Below are positions 8,917 through 17,916 of a DNA stretch of 64,000 nt, piece by piece. This stretch comes from Paenibacillus sabuli (lineage in GTDB: Bacteria > Bacillota > Bacilli > Paenibacillales > Paenibacillaceae), in NCBI RefSeq assembly GCF_014705605.1, contig NZ_JACXIZ010000030.1, forward strand, positions 19,510 through 83,509, given 5' to 3'. The number at the start of each line of letters is the position of its first letter. The first letter of the stretch is position 1. The notes beneath the pieces are model-generated. The model did no database searches, was not told the DNA's origin, and was given only the letters and a program-made list of their open reading frames with translations. The translations under genes and the position numbers were made by a program.

Positions 8917-9035
8917 CAGTATACCTCACCTGCGCCACAATCGCCCAAAAACGAAACCAAAACGAAACTAAAATGAAACGATTGCACGCTCTATAATGAA
9001 AATAGAGCAAGTAAAATGTGAAGCGCAAGTGCGCA
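8917..9035. promoter_or_regulatory. Divergent control region between LacI regulator and FAD oxidoreductase
   Basis: A TATAAT (8992-8997) serves the rightward gene, and TATACT on the minus strand (8918-8923) probably serves the regulator. Between them lie three tandem 11-base units of the form AAAACGAAACY at 8948-8958, 8959-8969 and 8970-8980. GCGCA-AG-TGCGC at 9023-9034 is an inverted repeat downstream of the rightward start. Either the repeats or this palindrome could be the operator; the repeats have the helical phasing of a bent or multi-site binding region. Confidence 0.5.
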
Positions 9036-9095
9036 GCGTAATGGTCAAAACAAGGAAGAGTTGCAGCAGATCTGCAATGGAAAGGGGCAATCACA

Positions 9096-10469
9096 ATGCG
9101 CAATCAAGCGGAGTCGAAAGGGTCGATCAAGCAGCCGCAACGGGACATTCCCGTCTACGCCGAGGTCGATGTGATGGTGGCGGGAGGGGGACCAGCCGGG
9201 ATCGGCGCGGCGCTGGCGGCTGCTCGAAACGGGGCTTCCGTGCTGCTCGTGGAGCAGCACGGCTATCTCGGGGGGATGGCGACGGTGTCGCAGGTGCCGG
9301 CCTTCTGTCCGTATACCGATCAGGAGAAGCCGGTCATTCGCGGCATCGGCTTCGAAATTCTCGAGGACATGAAGCGCCGGATGGAAGAAGAATTCCAGCA
9401 GACGTGGAAGGATCGCTACGACTGGGTGCCGATCGATTCGGAGGTGCTCAAGCGCCTGCTTGACGAGAAGATGGCGGACGCAGGCGTACGCGTGCTCTAT
9501 CATACCTTCGTCGGCGATGTGGTCCACGAGGCGGGCACGGTCCAGGCGGCAATCCTGCACAACAAATCGGGGACGCAAGCCGTCAAGGCCAAACTGTACG
9601 TCGACGCGACGAGCGATGCGGACATCACCTGGCATGCCGGGGGCCAGTTCGCCAAAGGCGGCGAAGAGGGCGAGCTGCAACCGGGGACGATGTGCTTCGT
9701 GCTGCATAATCTGGACCGCAGCCGCTTCCTAGCTCAGGCCGAGACGTCGGGCCGCGATCTGAAGCATGCGATTCACAAGGCCAAGGCGGCAGGCGAGCTC
9801 AAGGTCGCCCGCGAGTGGGCGGGCATATCGTGGCTGAACGCGCATACGGCGGGCTTCAACTTCGGCCATGTGTTCGGCATCGACGGCTCCGATGCCGACG
9901 ATCTGAGCCGCGGCGCGATCGAGGGCCGCGCGCTCGTGCATCATATCGTGCAATGGCTGAAAGGCGCGGTGCCGGGCTTCGAGCAGGCCTGCCTCGGGCA
10001 GACGGGCGAGCAGGTCGGCATCCGTGAGACGCGCCGCATCGTCGGCGATTACGTCGTGACGGCGGACGATTTCCTCGACTGCCGCAGCTTCCCCGACGAC
10101 ATCGCTCGCAATGCGTACTTCATCGACATCCATATGGCCAAGCCGACCAGCGGCATGACGATGGTGCACTTGCCGGCGGGGCAGTCGCACGGCATCCCGT
10201 ATCGCGCTATGCTGCCGGTCGGGATCGACAATGTGATCGTCGCCGGACGGGCGATCTCGACCGACCGTGCCACGCAGGGCTCGACGCGCGTCATGCCCAA
10301 TTGCTTCGCGATGGGCGAGGCGGCCGGCACGGCGGCTGCGCTGCTCGCCCAGTCGGGGCGGACCGCGAGCCGCAGGGTGGATATGGAGGCGCTGCAGCGC
10401 CAGCTGATGCGTCAAGGCGCCTGGATCGGCGAAGAGGCGCAGGCGCGCCTGAAACAGACAGCGCCCTAG
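9096..10469 (+). CDS. FAD-dependent oxidoreductase (module 1)
   Basis: Flavoprotein of 457 residues in the FAD_oxidored group. The dinucleotide-binding motif is VMVAGGGPAGIGAALAAA (GxGxxG at residues about 30-35), followed by VLLVEQHGYLGGMATVS. The C-terminal FAD contact is GRAISTDRATQGSTR plus MGEAAGTAAALLAQ. The middle part has IRETRRIVGDYVVTADD. GGAAAGGGG precedes ATG 9096. No signal peptide is seen, so it should act in the cytoplasm. Similar proteins cluster with glycan-degradation genes in Paenibacillus, but the substrate is not known. It ends at a strong terminator. Confidence 0.85.
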   Translation: MRNQAESKGSIKQPQRDIPVYAEVDVMVAGGGPAGIGAALAAARNGASVLLVEQHGYLGGMATVSQVPAFCPYTDQEKPVIRGIGFEILEDMKRRMEEEFQQTWKDRYDWVPIDSEVLKRLLDEKMADAGVRVLYHTFVGDVVHEAGTVQAAILHNKSGTQAVKAKLYVDATSDADITWHAGGQFAKGGEEGELQPGTMCFVLHNLDRSRFLAQAETSGRDLKHAIHKAKAAGELKVAREWAGISWLNAHTAGFNFGHVFGIDGSDADDLSRGAIEGRALVHHIVQWLKGAVPGFEQACLGQTGEQVGIRETRRIVGDYVVTADDFLDCRSFPDDIARNAYFIDIHMAKPTSGMTMVHLPAGQSHGIPYRAMLPVGIDNVIVAGRAISTDRATQGSTRVMPNCFAMGEAAGTAAALLAQSGRTASRRVDMEALQRQLMRQGAWIGEEAQARLKQTAP

Positions 10470-10499
10470 CTCGCAATATAGCGAGCGCTTGGCAAGTGC

Positions 10500-10590
10500 A
10501 AGAGAAATACAGAGCCAGTGCAGGACCCGCGCAGAGCCAGTGCAAGATCAAGACAAGTACAAGATCAAGACAAGCGCATGATTTAAAATG
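10500..10590. repeat. Short direct repeats after the FAD oxidoreductase gene
   Basis: CAGAGCCAGTGCA occurs twice and AAGATCAAGACAAG occurs twice in close succession between the FAD-oxidoreductase stop codon and the terminator. No gene or other feature is seen in this stretch. Confidence 0.6.
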
Positions 10591-10592
10591 TG

Positions 10593-10630
10593 AAAGACCC
10601 GGTTTGCTTCATTCGGCTAACCGGGTCTTT
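10593..10630. terminator. Bidirectional intrinsic terminator
   Basis: AAAGACCCGGTT pairs perfectly with AACCGGGTCTTT over 12 bases around a 14-base loop, with A/T flanks on both sides. It sits between the rightward FAD oxidoreductase and the leftward permease operon and can end both transcripts. Confidence 0.9.
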
Positions 10631-10649
10631 GCGACGCGTCGCGCAGCCG

Positions 10650-11528
10650 CTATTCCTTGACCGCCCCGAGCACGATGCCCTTGACGAAGAAGCGCTGCAG
10701 GAACGGGTACACGAGCAGGATCGGCAGCATGGCGATGAAGATCTGCGCCGACTTGACGCTGCGGTTGGAGAGCAGGTCCAGGTCCTCCGGATTGATCCCG
10801 GTCTTGCTGAAGTCCTGCACGACGACGATCGTCTGCAGCAGCGTCGCCATCGGCCACTTGGTGTTGTCGAGCATGTACAGCATCCCGTCGAACCAGCTGT
10901 TCCAGTGGAACACGAGCGTGAAGAGCGACAGTGTCGCGATGGCCGGCATCGAGATCGGCAGATACACCCGCGACAGGATGGTGAAGGACGAGGCGCCGTC
11001 CATGATCGCCGCTTCGTCCAGGTCTTTGGGCAGCGCCCGGAAGAAGTTCATCATCAGGATCATGTTCCACACATTGACCAGATGCGGAATGACCAGCACC
11101 CAGAACGAGTCGATCAGGCCGACGTTGCGGATCAGCACGTACGTCGGCACGAGGCCGGCGTCGAAGATCATGATGACCAGGAAGAACCAGACATAGAATG
11201 TGCGGGAACGGAACTCCTGCGGCGAACGCGACAGCGAGAACGCGGCCAGCACGGTGACGGCCATGCCGAGCACGGTGCCGGCGGCGGCGCGCATGACCGA
11301 CATCTGCAGCGACGAGAGAAAGTTGCGGTTACTGAACGTCTCGGCGTAGCTCTCGAACGTAAAGTCCATCGGCCAGAACGTGACCAGATTGGAGTCGGCC
11401 GCCGACTTGCCGCTCAGCGAGACCGCGAATACATGAATCAGCGGCAGGATGCACAAGATGGAAATCAGAATCAAAAAGGTGACGTTGAAGCCGTAAAAGG
11501 TTTTGTAGCTTGGATTTTTATGATACAT
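10650..11528 (-). CDS. Sugar ABC importer 2, permease (YtcP type)
   Basis: Permease of 292 residues. The start FLILISILCILPLIHVFAVS, the EAA loop DEAAIMDGASS near residue 169 and the terminal VYPFLQRFFVKGIVLGAVKE place it in the YtcP/carbohydrate permease group. AAGGAGGACG precedes ATG 11528. It lies 27 bases after its LplB-type partner on the minus strand, and together they are divergent from a YesM/YesN pair. Its binding protein is probably 16097-17842, on the other side of the regulators, because the same putative operator precedes both units. Confidence 0.93.
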   Translation of the reverse strand: MYHKNPSYKTFYGFNVTFLILISILCILPLIHVFAVSLSGKSAADSNLVTFWPMDFTFESYAETFSNRNFLSSLQMSVMRAAAGTVLGMAVTVLAAFSLSRSPQEFRSRTFYVWFFLVIMIFDAGLVPTYVLIRNVGLIDSFWVLVIPHLVNVWNMILMMNFFRALPKDLDEAAIMDGASSFTILSRVYLPISMPAIATLSLFTLVFHWNSWFDGMLYMLDNTKWPMATLLQTIVVVQDFSKTGINPEDLDLLSNRSVKSAQIFIAMLPILLVYPFLQRFFVKGIVLGAVKE

Positions 11529-11555
11529 GACGTCCTCCTTGAACGTGAGCGGGCA

Positions 11556-12503
11556 TCAGAAAATGCGGTAGTTGGCCCAGCGGTACGCGATGTAGTAGCC
11601 GCCGCCGATCAGAATGAAGCCAACGAGCGATTTGAACACGCCGACTGCCGTCGCGAGCGAATATTGACCTTCCTGGAAGGCCCGATACACATAGGTGTCG
11701 ATGATATCGCCCTGCGAGAGCACGAGCGGGTTGATCAGGTTGTAGATCTGATCGAAGTTGGCGTTGAGCATGTTGCCCAGCGAGAGCGTGAAGACGACGA
11801 TCATGATCGGAAGCAGGGACGGCAGCGTCACGTAGATCGTCTGCTTCATCCGCCCGGCGCCGTCGATCTCGGCCGCTTCGTAGAGCGCCGGATTGATGCC
11901 GGACAGCGCGGCGAGGAAGACAATGGCCGAGAAGCCGAATTCCTTCCACAGATCGCTCACGACGACCGTGAAGCGGAACCAGCCGCCGTCGCCGAGGAAC
12001 ATCACCTGCGGCAGACCGACCCAGCCGATGAACTGGTTGACGATGCCTTCCAGCGACAGCAGATCGAGCAGGATGCCGCCGAGGATGACCCACGACATGA
12101 AGTGGGGCAAGTATACCAGCGTCTGCACCGAGCGCTTGACCCCCATATGGCGGATCTCGTTGAGCAGCAGGGCGAACACGACCGGCACCGCCAATCCGAA
12201 TACGATCTTGAGCGCCGAGATGAGCAGCGTATTGACGATGACCTGGCGCGCGTCGCTGAGCGTGAAGATGAGCTCATAGTTGGCCCAGCCGACCCACGAC
12301 GAGCCGTCGATGCCGAGCCAGGGCTTGAAGTCCTGGAAGGCCATGATAATGCCAGGCATCGGCGCGTACTTGAAAATCAGCGCGATGATGACCGCGGGCA
12401 GCAGCATCACATGCAGCCGCCATGTATGACGGATCGAGAACGTCCGTCTGCGCTTCGTTTTTTGTGCCGTCGCTTTTTCGCTTGGCACGGCAATCTCGTT
12501 CAT
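11556..12503 (-). CDS. Sugar ABC importer 2, permease (LplB type)
   Basis: Permease of 315 residues with a basic N-terminal tail (QKTKRRRTF) and then LHVMLLPAVIIALIFKYAPM, the first membrane segment. PMPGIIMAFQDFKPW is the LplB-branch signature. The EAA loop YEAAEIDGAGRMKQ begins near residue 207. GGGAGGAACGG lies upstream of ATG 12503. It is the first gene of the minus-strand operon; a two-copy direct repeat at 12579-12606 and a possible -10 CTATAC on the minus strand near 12564-12569 are probably its control region. Confidence 0.93.
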   Translation of the reverse strand: MNEIAVPSEKATAQKTKRRRTFSIRHTWRLHVMLLPAVIIALIFKYAPMPGIIMAFQDFKPWLGIDGSSWVGWANYELIFTLSDARQVIVNTLLISALKIVFGLAVPVVFALLLNEIRHMGVKRSVQTLVYLPHFMSWVILGGILLDLLSLEGIVNQFIGWVGLPQVMFLGDGGWFRFTVVVSDLWKEFGFSAIVFLAALSGINPALYEAAEIDGAGRMKQTIYVTLPSLLPIMIVVFTLSLGNMLNANFDQIYNLINPLVLSQGDIIDTYVYRAFQEGQYSLATAVGVFKSLVGFILIGGGYYIAYRWANYRIF

Positions 12504-12578
12504 AAATCCGTTCCTCCCAGTTGATTATGACTGTGTTCTCATTGTAAAATTGCCGCTGCAGGGTGTATAGGCAGCAGA

Positions 12579-12606
12579 TTTTAAGATCACCTGTCATTTT
12601 GTTAAG
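12579..12606 (-). promoter_or_regulatory. 21-bp-spaced direct repeat, candidate YesN-type response-regulator site
   Basis: On the minus strand this reads CTTAACAAA-x-TG-(6 bases)-GATCTTAA-x-A, two CTTAA(C/A)A half sites 21 bases apart, that is two helical turns. The same arrangement with the same conserved bases occurs at 15983-16012 in front of the binding-protein gene of this system. The downstream half site would overlap the -35 region, as for an activator of the AraC type. The upstream edge also touches the ribosome-binding site of the kinase gene. Confidence 0.6.
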
Positions 12607-12618
12607 GGGGCATGGCCG

Positions 12619-14370
12619 ATGAGCCGACACCGTCCAATATTAATCCGCATGATCGGTGTGATGCTGATCGTCGTCGTACCGGCAGTCCTGCTGTACACGT
12701 ACTTCAGCCGCGTCAGCATCGACACGATCGATGCCCAGATTACCGCGAGCAATGAGAACCGGCTCGGCTTCCTGCGCAGCCAGATCGTCTCCAACGTCGA
12801 CCGGCTGGCGATGGCCTCGAGCGTGCTGTCGCGCGATTCGTCGGTGCTCAATTTGCAGATCAGCATTCTCACCGGCGATTATTACGGGACGCGCACGTAC
12901 CAGACGCAGCTCAAGGAGAAGCTCAGCCTGCAGAGCCTGTCCAGTCCGTGGAGCAACGAGCTGTCCGTGTCGCTGCCGGAGATCGAGCGCCGCATCTCCA
13001 CGCTGCCGACCGATCCGTTCAACGCCCTGGAGCTGGATGCCGCGGACAACGGCGTATGGCGGCTGCTGACGGATGGGAGCGGCCGGGGACGCTATTACCA
13101 GATGTTCATGTGGGACCCGTTCGGCTCCAAGCGCGACACGCCGCAGGTCAACGCCGTCTACGAGGTCCGCTTCGGCCTTGAGAATATTCGCAAGATGCTC
13201 CGCGAATTCCGCCAGGAGGGAGACGGTCAGACCTTCCTGCTCGCCAGCGGCGGCGCGGCCTTCGGCGGCGTCGAGGGGCAGGACGAGCAGGCACGCGCGC
13301 TGGGCGCCGAGCTGCTCCAGGGAGAACTCGGCGATTCGGGACATCGCAGCCTGCACGTCGAGGGTCAGCAGGCCTATCTCAGCCATCTGTATGTCCCGTC
13401 GCTGGACGCGTATCTGATCGATTACGTGCCGCTCAGCGTCATTCACGCGCCGATTGTCGAGAGCCGCAACCTGTTCTACCTCGGCCTGCTCGCCGTGCTG
13501 CTGCTCGGAATGGCGGCCACGTACCTGCTGTATCTGCATGTGCAGAAGCCGATCTCGGCCATCGTGCAGGGATTGAAGCAATTCGAGATCGGCGATTATA
13601 CGTACCGGATTCATCAGCGTTTTCACAACGAATTCGATTACATGATGCGGCGCTTCAACGACATGGGCAATCAGATCGAGCATCTGATTCGCAATGTGTA
13701 CGAGGAGCAGAACCGCTCCCGCCTGGCGACGCTCAAGCAGCTGCAGTCGCAGATTCACCCCCATTTTTTATACAATTGCTTCTCGTTCATCGCCGCCTGC
13801 GCCAAAGGCGGCTACACCGATACGATTCGCCAAATGGCGTTTCACCTCGGGGACTACTACCGGTACACGACCCGCGTCGAGAATCAGACGCCGCCGCTGC
13901 GCGAGGAGGCCGAGCTGGTGCGTCATTATCTGGCGATCTACAAGCTGCGCCTGGAGCGGCTCGCCTACGAGGTCGAGCTGCCCGAGGAGATGCTGGAGGA
14001 GCCGATGCCGCGGCTCATCCTGCAGCCCGTCGTGGAGAATGCGATCGAGCACGGCGTCGAGCCGCTGCCCGGCAGCGGCCGGGTGCGGGTGAGCGGCAGC
14101 ATCGAGGGGCCGTGGCGCATGGTCACGGTCGAGGATAGCGGCAGCGGGATGAGCGAGGCGGAGATCGAGGCCTACATGCAGCGGCTGGAGCTGCCGATGG
14201 ACGAGACGATCGGCTGCGGGCTGTGGAATGTGAACGAGCGGCTGCGGCAGCGCTTCGGCGCGGGAGCGGGCATCAGTCTGACCGCCTCGCAGCGGCTGAG
14301 CGGACTGGCGGTCACACTGCGCTGGCGCATAGTGGATACGGAACAGGAAGGGAAGGATACCCATGATTGA
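12619..14370 (+). CDS. Sensor histidine kinase (YesM type) of importer 2
   Basis: Membrane sensor kinase of 583 residues. Segment one is VMLIVVVPAVLLYTYF near the N-terminus; an extracytoplasmic domain follows to the second segment FYLGLLAVLLLGMAATYLL at about residues 286-304, then a HAMP region (QKPISAIVQGLKQFEIGDY). The phosphoacceptor motif is SQIHPHFLYNCFSFIAA, with the conserved His near residue 380, and the ATP-binding domain has PVVENAIEHGVEP and DSGSGMSEAEI. GGGGG lies 8 bases before ATG 12619. It overlaps the response-regulator gene by 8 bases, so translation is probably coupled. It likely senses an extracellular glycan fragment or binding-protein complex. Confidence 0.93.
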   Translation: MSRHRPILIRMIGVMLIVVVPAVLLYTYFSRVSIDTIDAQITASNENRLGFLRSQIVSNVDRLAMASSVLSRDSSVLNLQISILTGDYYGTRTYQTQLKEKLSLQSLSSPWSNELSVSLPEIERRISTLPTDPFNALELDAADNGVWRLLTDGSGRGRYYQMFMWDPFGSKRDTPQVNAVYEVRFGLENIRKMLREFRQEGDGQTFLLASGGAAFGGVEGQDEQARALGAELLQGELGDSGHRSLHVEGQQAYLSHLYVPSLDAYLIDYVPLSVIHAPIVESRNLFYLGLLAVLLLGMAATYLLYLHVQKPISAIVQGLKQFEIGDYTYRIHQRFHNEFDYMMRRFNDMGNQIEHLIRNVYEEQNRSRLATLKQLQSQIHPHFLYNCFSFIAACAKGGYTDTIRQMAFHLGDYYRYTTRVENQTPPLREEAELVRHYLAIYKLRLERLAYEVELPEEMLEEPMPRLILQPVVENAIEHGVEPLPGSGRVRVSGSIEGPWRMVTVEDSGSGMSEAEIEAYMQRLELPMDETIGCGLWNVNERLRQRFGAGAGISLTASQRLSGLAVTLRWRIVDTEQEGKDTHD

Positions 14371-15958
14371 GCTATTGCTGGTCGATGACGAGCCGATGCT
14401 GCTGCAGAGCATGATCGACAACGATTGGGACGCGATTGGCATCGGCGCCGTCCGTCAGGCCTCCTCGGGCCAGGAAGCGGCGGAGGTGCTCAAAACCCAT
14501 CGCATCGATATCGTCGTCACCGACATCCGCATGCCGGGCATGTCGGGCCTCGAGCTGAGCGCGCATATCCGCGACCATTACCCGCACATCCGCGTCGTGC
14601 TGCTGTCGGGCTACGGCGAATTCGCTTATGCGCGCGAAGCGATCGCCTACGGCATCGTCAGCTATCTGCTGAAGCCGATTCAGGACGAGCAATTGCTCGC
14701 GGAGGTGGGCCGGGTCGCGGCAGGCATCCTGAAGGAGCGCCGGCATGCGGGAGACGCGGCGCGCGCCGCGCTCGCGCTGCGCACCCATCTGCCGGAGCTG
14801 CGGGCGCGGCTGCTCGGCGAGCTGCTCGACGGCACGGCGCCCGCAGCCGAGCTGGAGGCGCGGCTGCAGGAATATGAGCTGGCCTTCCGGCCCGGCGCGG
14901 CCTGCGCGCTCGTGCTGCTGCGGCTGGAGCAGGCCTTCCGCGAGGACAAGCCGCAGGACGAGGCGCTGTTCGGCTATGCGGTGCGCAATATGGCCGCCGA
15001 GCTGCTCGGCTCGGCCTACGCGGTGTGGCCGGGCGGCGGCGAGGGCGGCTATCTCCCCTTGCTGCTGCTGTCGCCGGGGGAGACGCCGCCCCCGCTGCTG
15101 GACCTGCTCGCCGAGCTGCAGCGCCAGGTGGAGACGCTGCTCAAGGGGCGGGTATCCGCCCTCGTCCAGCCGCAGACGCAATTCCCGGGCGAGCTGCCGA
15201 GCCATTATCGCGAGCTGCGCAACGAGCTGCGCAAAATTCCGCGCAGTGCGCGCGGCTTCGTCCTGGAGGGCGGGCAGCCGCGCGTCCTGGCCCAGCCGCT
15301 CCACGCGCTGTACGCCCCGCCGACGCTGCAGCATCTGCTGGAGGGCGGGCGGTGGCAGGATGCACAGACGCGGCTGGAGGAGCTGCTGGCCGCGCTGGCG
15401 AGCAGCGAGGCCGAGACGGAGGAGTACCTGCACGAGGTGTACCATGCGCTGCGGGGGGCGCTCGTATACGCGGCGCATCTGCAGGGCAAGACGCTGCAAG
15501 AGCTGGCGGGCTGGCAGGCCGAGCTCGGCGAGGACAGTCCGGTGCTGCGCCGCCCCGAGCTGATGGCGGAGTGGACGGCGGCCGTGTTGCGTCAGGCCGA
15601 GGCCTCGGCGGGCGGCGAGACGGCCGATCCGCGCCGCGAATTGATCGCCAAGATCCACCGCTTCATCGAGCGCAATATCAGCGGCGACGTCTCGCTGCAA
15701 TCGATCGCCGACCACGTCGAGCTGCACCCGGTGTACCTGTCCTCGCTCTACAAGCAGGAGACGGAGGAGAACATCAGCGATTACATCATGCGCTATCGCA
15801 TGGAGAAGGCGGCGATGCTGCTGCGCAGCACGAATACGCGCATTTATGAGCTGGCGGGCATGCTCGGCTTCGTCAATCCGCCGTACTTCAGCAAGCTGTT
15901 CAAGGCGTATTACAAGGCGACGCCGCAGGAGTATCGCGACCGCTTCGACGAACGGTGA
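14363..15958 (+). CDS. AraC-type response regulator (YesN type) of importer 2
   Basis: Response regulator of 531 residues. The receiver domain starts the protein: acidic pair in LLVDDEP, phosphoacceptor Asp54 in VVTDIRMPG, Lys in YLLKPIQ. A long leucine- and alanine-rich middle region is followed by a C-terminal AraC double helix-turn-helix, with SLQSIADHVELHPVYLSSLY and YELAGMLGFVNPPYFSKLFK. It overlaps the kinase by 8 bases. The 21-bp-spaced direct repeats in front of the permease operon and the binding-protein gene are its likely targets. Confidence 0.93.
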   Translation: MIELLLVDDEPMLLQSMIDNDWDAIGIGAVRQASSGQEAAEVLKTHRIDIVVTDIRMPGMSGLELSAHIRDHYPHIRVVLLSGYGEFAYAREAIAYGIVSYLLKPIQDEQLLAEVGRVAAGILKERRHAGDAARAALALRTHLPELRARLLGELLDGTAPAAELEARLQEYELAFRPGAACALVLLRLEQAFREDKPQDEALFGYAVRNMAAELLGSAYAVWPGGGEGGYLPLLLLSPGETPPPLLDLLAELQRQVETLLKGRVSALVQPQTQFPGELPSHYRELRNELRKIPRSARGFVLEGGQPRVLAQPLHALYAPPTLQHLLEGGRWQDAQTRLEELLAALASSEAETEEYLHEVYHALRGALVYAAHLQGKTLQELAGWQAELGEDSPVLRRPELMAEWTAAVLRQAEASAGGETADPRRELIAKIHRFIERNISGDVSLQSIADHVELHPVYLSSLYKQETEENISDYIMRYRMEKAAMLLRSTNTRIYELAGMLGFVNPPYFSKLFKAYYKATPQEYRDRFDER

Positions 15959-15982
15959 GCGGCGGCTAGGCGGCAACCGGCA

Positions 15983-16012
15983 ATCTTAACAAATTGCTAC
16001 CCGATCTTAACA
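15983..16012 (+). promoter_or_regulatory. 21-bp-spaced direct repeat in front of the importer 2 binding protein
   Basis: CTTAACAAATTG (from 15984) and GATCTTAACA (16003-16012) give two CTTAACA half sites 21 bases apart, the same arrangement as on the minus strand at 12579-12606. The base pattern CTTAACAAA-x-TG-(6)-GATCTTAA-x-A is shared exactly by both. A weak -10-like CTACCC follows at the same distance as CTATAC in the permease promoter. Confidence 0.6.
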
Positions 16013-16096
16013 GTTTCACTCTACCCCGCTTCCTGGCCTGTGTATTACCATGAAGGTGCTTACAAAAATTCAGAGGGTACACAGGGAGGTTCACGC

Positions 16097-17842
16097 ATGT
16101 ACAGGAGACACAAGCTATCGCTCATGCTGCTGATCGCCGCATTGCTGGTCGGACTGCTGAGCGCGTGCTCGCAAAATGATAACGGAGGGAACAACCAGCC
16201 CGGGCAAAACGCGGGCGGCGACAACGGCGCGTCTGAAAATGCGGGGAATGCGGGCGCGAACAACGCCGCGGCGGACGAGGAAAAAGCGGCCGCGATCCGT
16301 GCCGGGGAATACAAGTTCGAGGAACCGGTCACGATCACGACGGTCAAGGCGACCGACAACACGATTGAATTCAAGAACGGCGAGACGGTCGAAAACAACG
16401 TGCACACGCAATGGGCGCGCGACGAACTCGGCATCGATATCGAGTACCTGTGGCAGGTGCCCGGCGATCAATTCGCGACAAAAATTCGGCTGATGCTGAC
16501 CTCCGGCGAGCAGCTGCCGGACATTCTGGAAACCGAGGACATGACGCTGCTCAACGAAATGATCGAGTCCGGGTACTACCGTGACATTACCGAGGATTTC
16601 GAAATGTACGCCTCCGACTGGTACCAGGAGGTCATGGGCTCGGACCCGCTGATGTGGAGCCAGATGATGTACGACGGCAAAAAAATGGGCTTGCCGGGCT
16701 TTGCCAACGCCGGCAATGACAACGCCGTCATGTGGATTCGTCAGGATCTGCTCGACGAGCTGGACATGGAAGCGCCGACGACCTTTGAGGAACTGGAAGC
16801 GCTCATGCAAGCGATGAAGGACGAGCAGCCGGGCAGCGTGGACAATCTGATCCCGCTCGGCCTCAGCCTCGGCGCAGGCGGCGGCTCCAATCCGAATCCG
16901 TTCGCCGGCTGGCTCGGCGAAAGCACCTGGGTGTTCGGGCCAAGCGGCACGATCCCGGCGCAATGGCTGCTGGATGAAGAGACGGACACGCTCGTGCACG
17001 GCTCGACCAAGCCGGAGATGAAGGCCGGGCTGGAGCGCATCAAGAGCTGGTACGACAAGGGTTTCATCTCCAAGGAAGCCGGACTGCATGACGAGAACAA
17101 GCTTGCCGAGCTCACCGGCCAAGGCCGGATCGGCATACTGGTGGCGCCTTACTGGCTGATGAACTGGCCGGTGCCGGATCTGCAAAAGAACGTGCCGGGC
17201 GCTACGATGAACCCGTTCCCGGTCCCGACGCTGGACGGCGTGGCGGCGGCGCGCGATACGAAATTCCTGCGCGGCGGCATGCTCGTGCGCAAGGACTTCG
17301 AGCATGCGGATGCGCTCTTCCTGTATCTGAATCGTCTCGTCAGCGGCCGCGATGCGGGCGGCGAATTCGAGAACGGCTTCGCCGAGGATTACGACTACAC
17401 CGTGCTGGACGACGGCACGATCTCGACGGAAGAGGACGCCATTCCGGGCGGGAAGGTCAGCATCATGAAGTACTTCCTCTACAACCCGACGGCGCCGTTC
17501 GATCTGATGCAGATGATGGATAAAATCGCTTCGGGCGCCGAGCCGGAGACGGCTGCGGAGGTGCGCATGACGCGGACCAACCCGAATCAGCTCAGAGCCG
17601 GACAGATCGTCAACGAAGGATGGGAGCAAGGCGTCTATATCCCGACCCAGTTCACCGGTGCGAATACGCCGGCGCTGCAATCCAAGGGCGGCATTCTCGC
17701 CAAGCTCGAGGGCGAGACGTTCACCAGCATGATCTACGGCAAGAAGCCGATCTCCGACTTCGACTCCTTCGTCGAAGAGTGGAAAAAGATCGGCGGCCAG
17801 CAAGTGACCGACGAAGTGAACGCGTGGTACGCCAAGAAGTAA
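16097..17842 (+). CDS. Sugar ABC importer 2, solute-binding lipoprotein
   Basis: Lipoprotein of 581 residues. ATG 16097 is chosen over ATG 16040 because GGGAGG lies just before it and the following MYRRHKLSLMLLIAALLVG plus LLSACSQ form a lipoprotein signal with Cys24. An Asn/Gly/Ala-rich linker leads to the binding domain, with VNAWYAKK at the C-terminus. It stands downstream of the YesM/YesN genes and shares their putative operator with the minus-strand permeases, so it probably serves importer 2. Oddity: GCCAAGAAGTAAGCA, which includes the stop codon, is duplicated 23 bases further on (17831-17845 and 17854-17868). Confidence 0.92.
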   Translation: MYRRHKLSLMLLIAALLVGLLSACSQNDNGGNNQPGQNAGGDNGASENAGNAGANNAAADEEKAAAIRAGEYKFEEPVTITTVKATDNTIEFKNGETVENNVHTQWARDELGIDIEYLWQVPGDQFATKIRLMLTSGEQLPDILETEDMTLLNEMIESGYYRDITEDFEMYASDWYQEVMGSDPLMWSQMMYDGKKMGLPGFANAGNDNAVMWIRQDLLDELDMEAPTTFEELEALMQAMKDEQPGSVDNLIPLGLSLGAGGGSNPNPFAGWLGESTWVFGPSGTIPAQWLLDEETDTLVHGSTKPEMKAGLERIKSWYDKGFISKEAGLHDENKLAELTGQGRIGILVAPYWLMNWPVPDLQKNVPGATMNPFPVPTLDGVAAARDTKFLRGGMLVRKDFEHADALFLYLNRLVSGRDAGGEFENGFAEDYDYTVLDDGTISTEEDAIPGGKVSIMKYFLYNPTAPFDLMQMMDKIASGAEPETAAEVRMTRTNPNQLRAGQIVNEGWEQGVYIPTQFTGANTPALQSKGGILAKLEGETFTSMIYGKKPISDFDSFVEEWKKIGGQQVTDEVNAWYAKK

Positions 17843-17888
17843 GCAGATGATGAGCCAAGAAGTAAGCAAACGGCATGCCAGGAAGGAG

Positions 17889-17916
17889 CCAGCCTTGCAT
17901 CATGGTGCAAGGCTGG
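17889..17916 (+). terminator. Hairpin after importer 2 binding-protein gene
   Basis: Perfect 11-bp stem CCAGCCTTGCA/TGCAAGGCTGG with a 6-base loop, 46 bases after the stop codon. There is no U tract, so it may protect or attenuate the transcript rather than terminate it. Such a hairpin could set the binding protein above the downstream genes in expression. Confidence 0.5.

Noticed and set aside
8982..8997. TTGCAC plus TATAAT as a complete promoter of the FAD oxidoreductase
   Set aside because: Only 4 bases separate them, far too short; TATAAT is kept as the -10 without an assigned -35.
10590..12524. A 644-codon plus-strand open frame opposite the importer 2 permeases
   Set aside because: Its composition is Arg/Asp/His-rich, as in shadows of G+C-rich genes. 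The minus strand carries two textbook permeases with ribosome-binding sites, and the plus frame matches nothing.
14372..15976. A 534-codon minus-strand open frame opposite the response regulator
   Set aside because: Arg/Gln/Leu-rich shadow of the receiver and AraC domain gene, with no ribosome-binding site and no motif.
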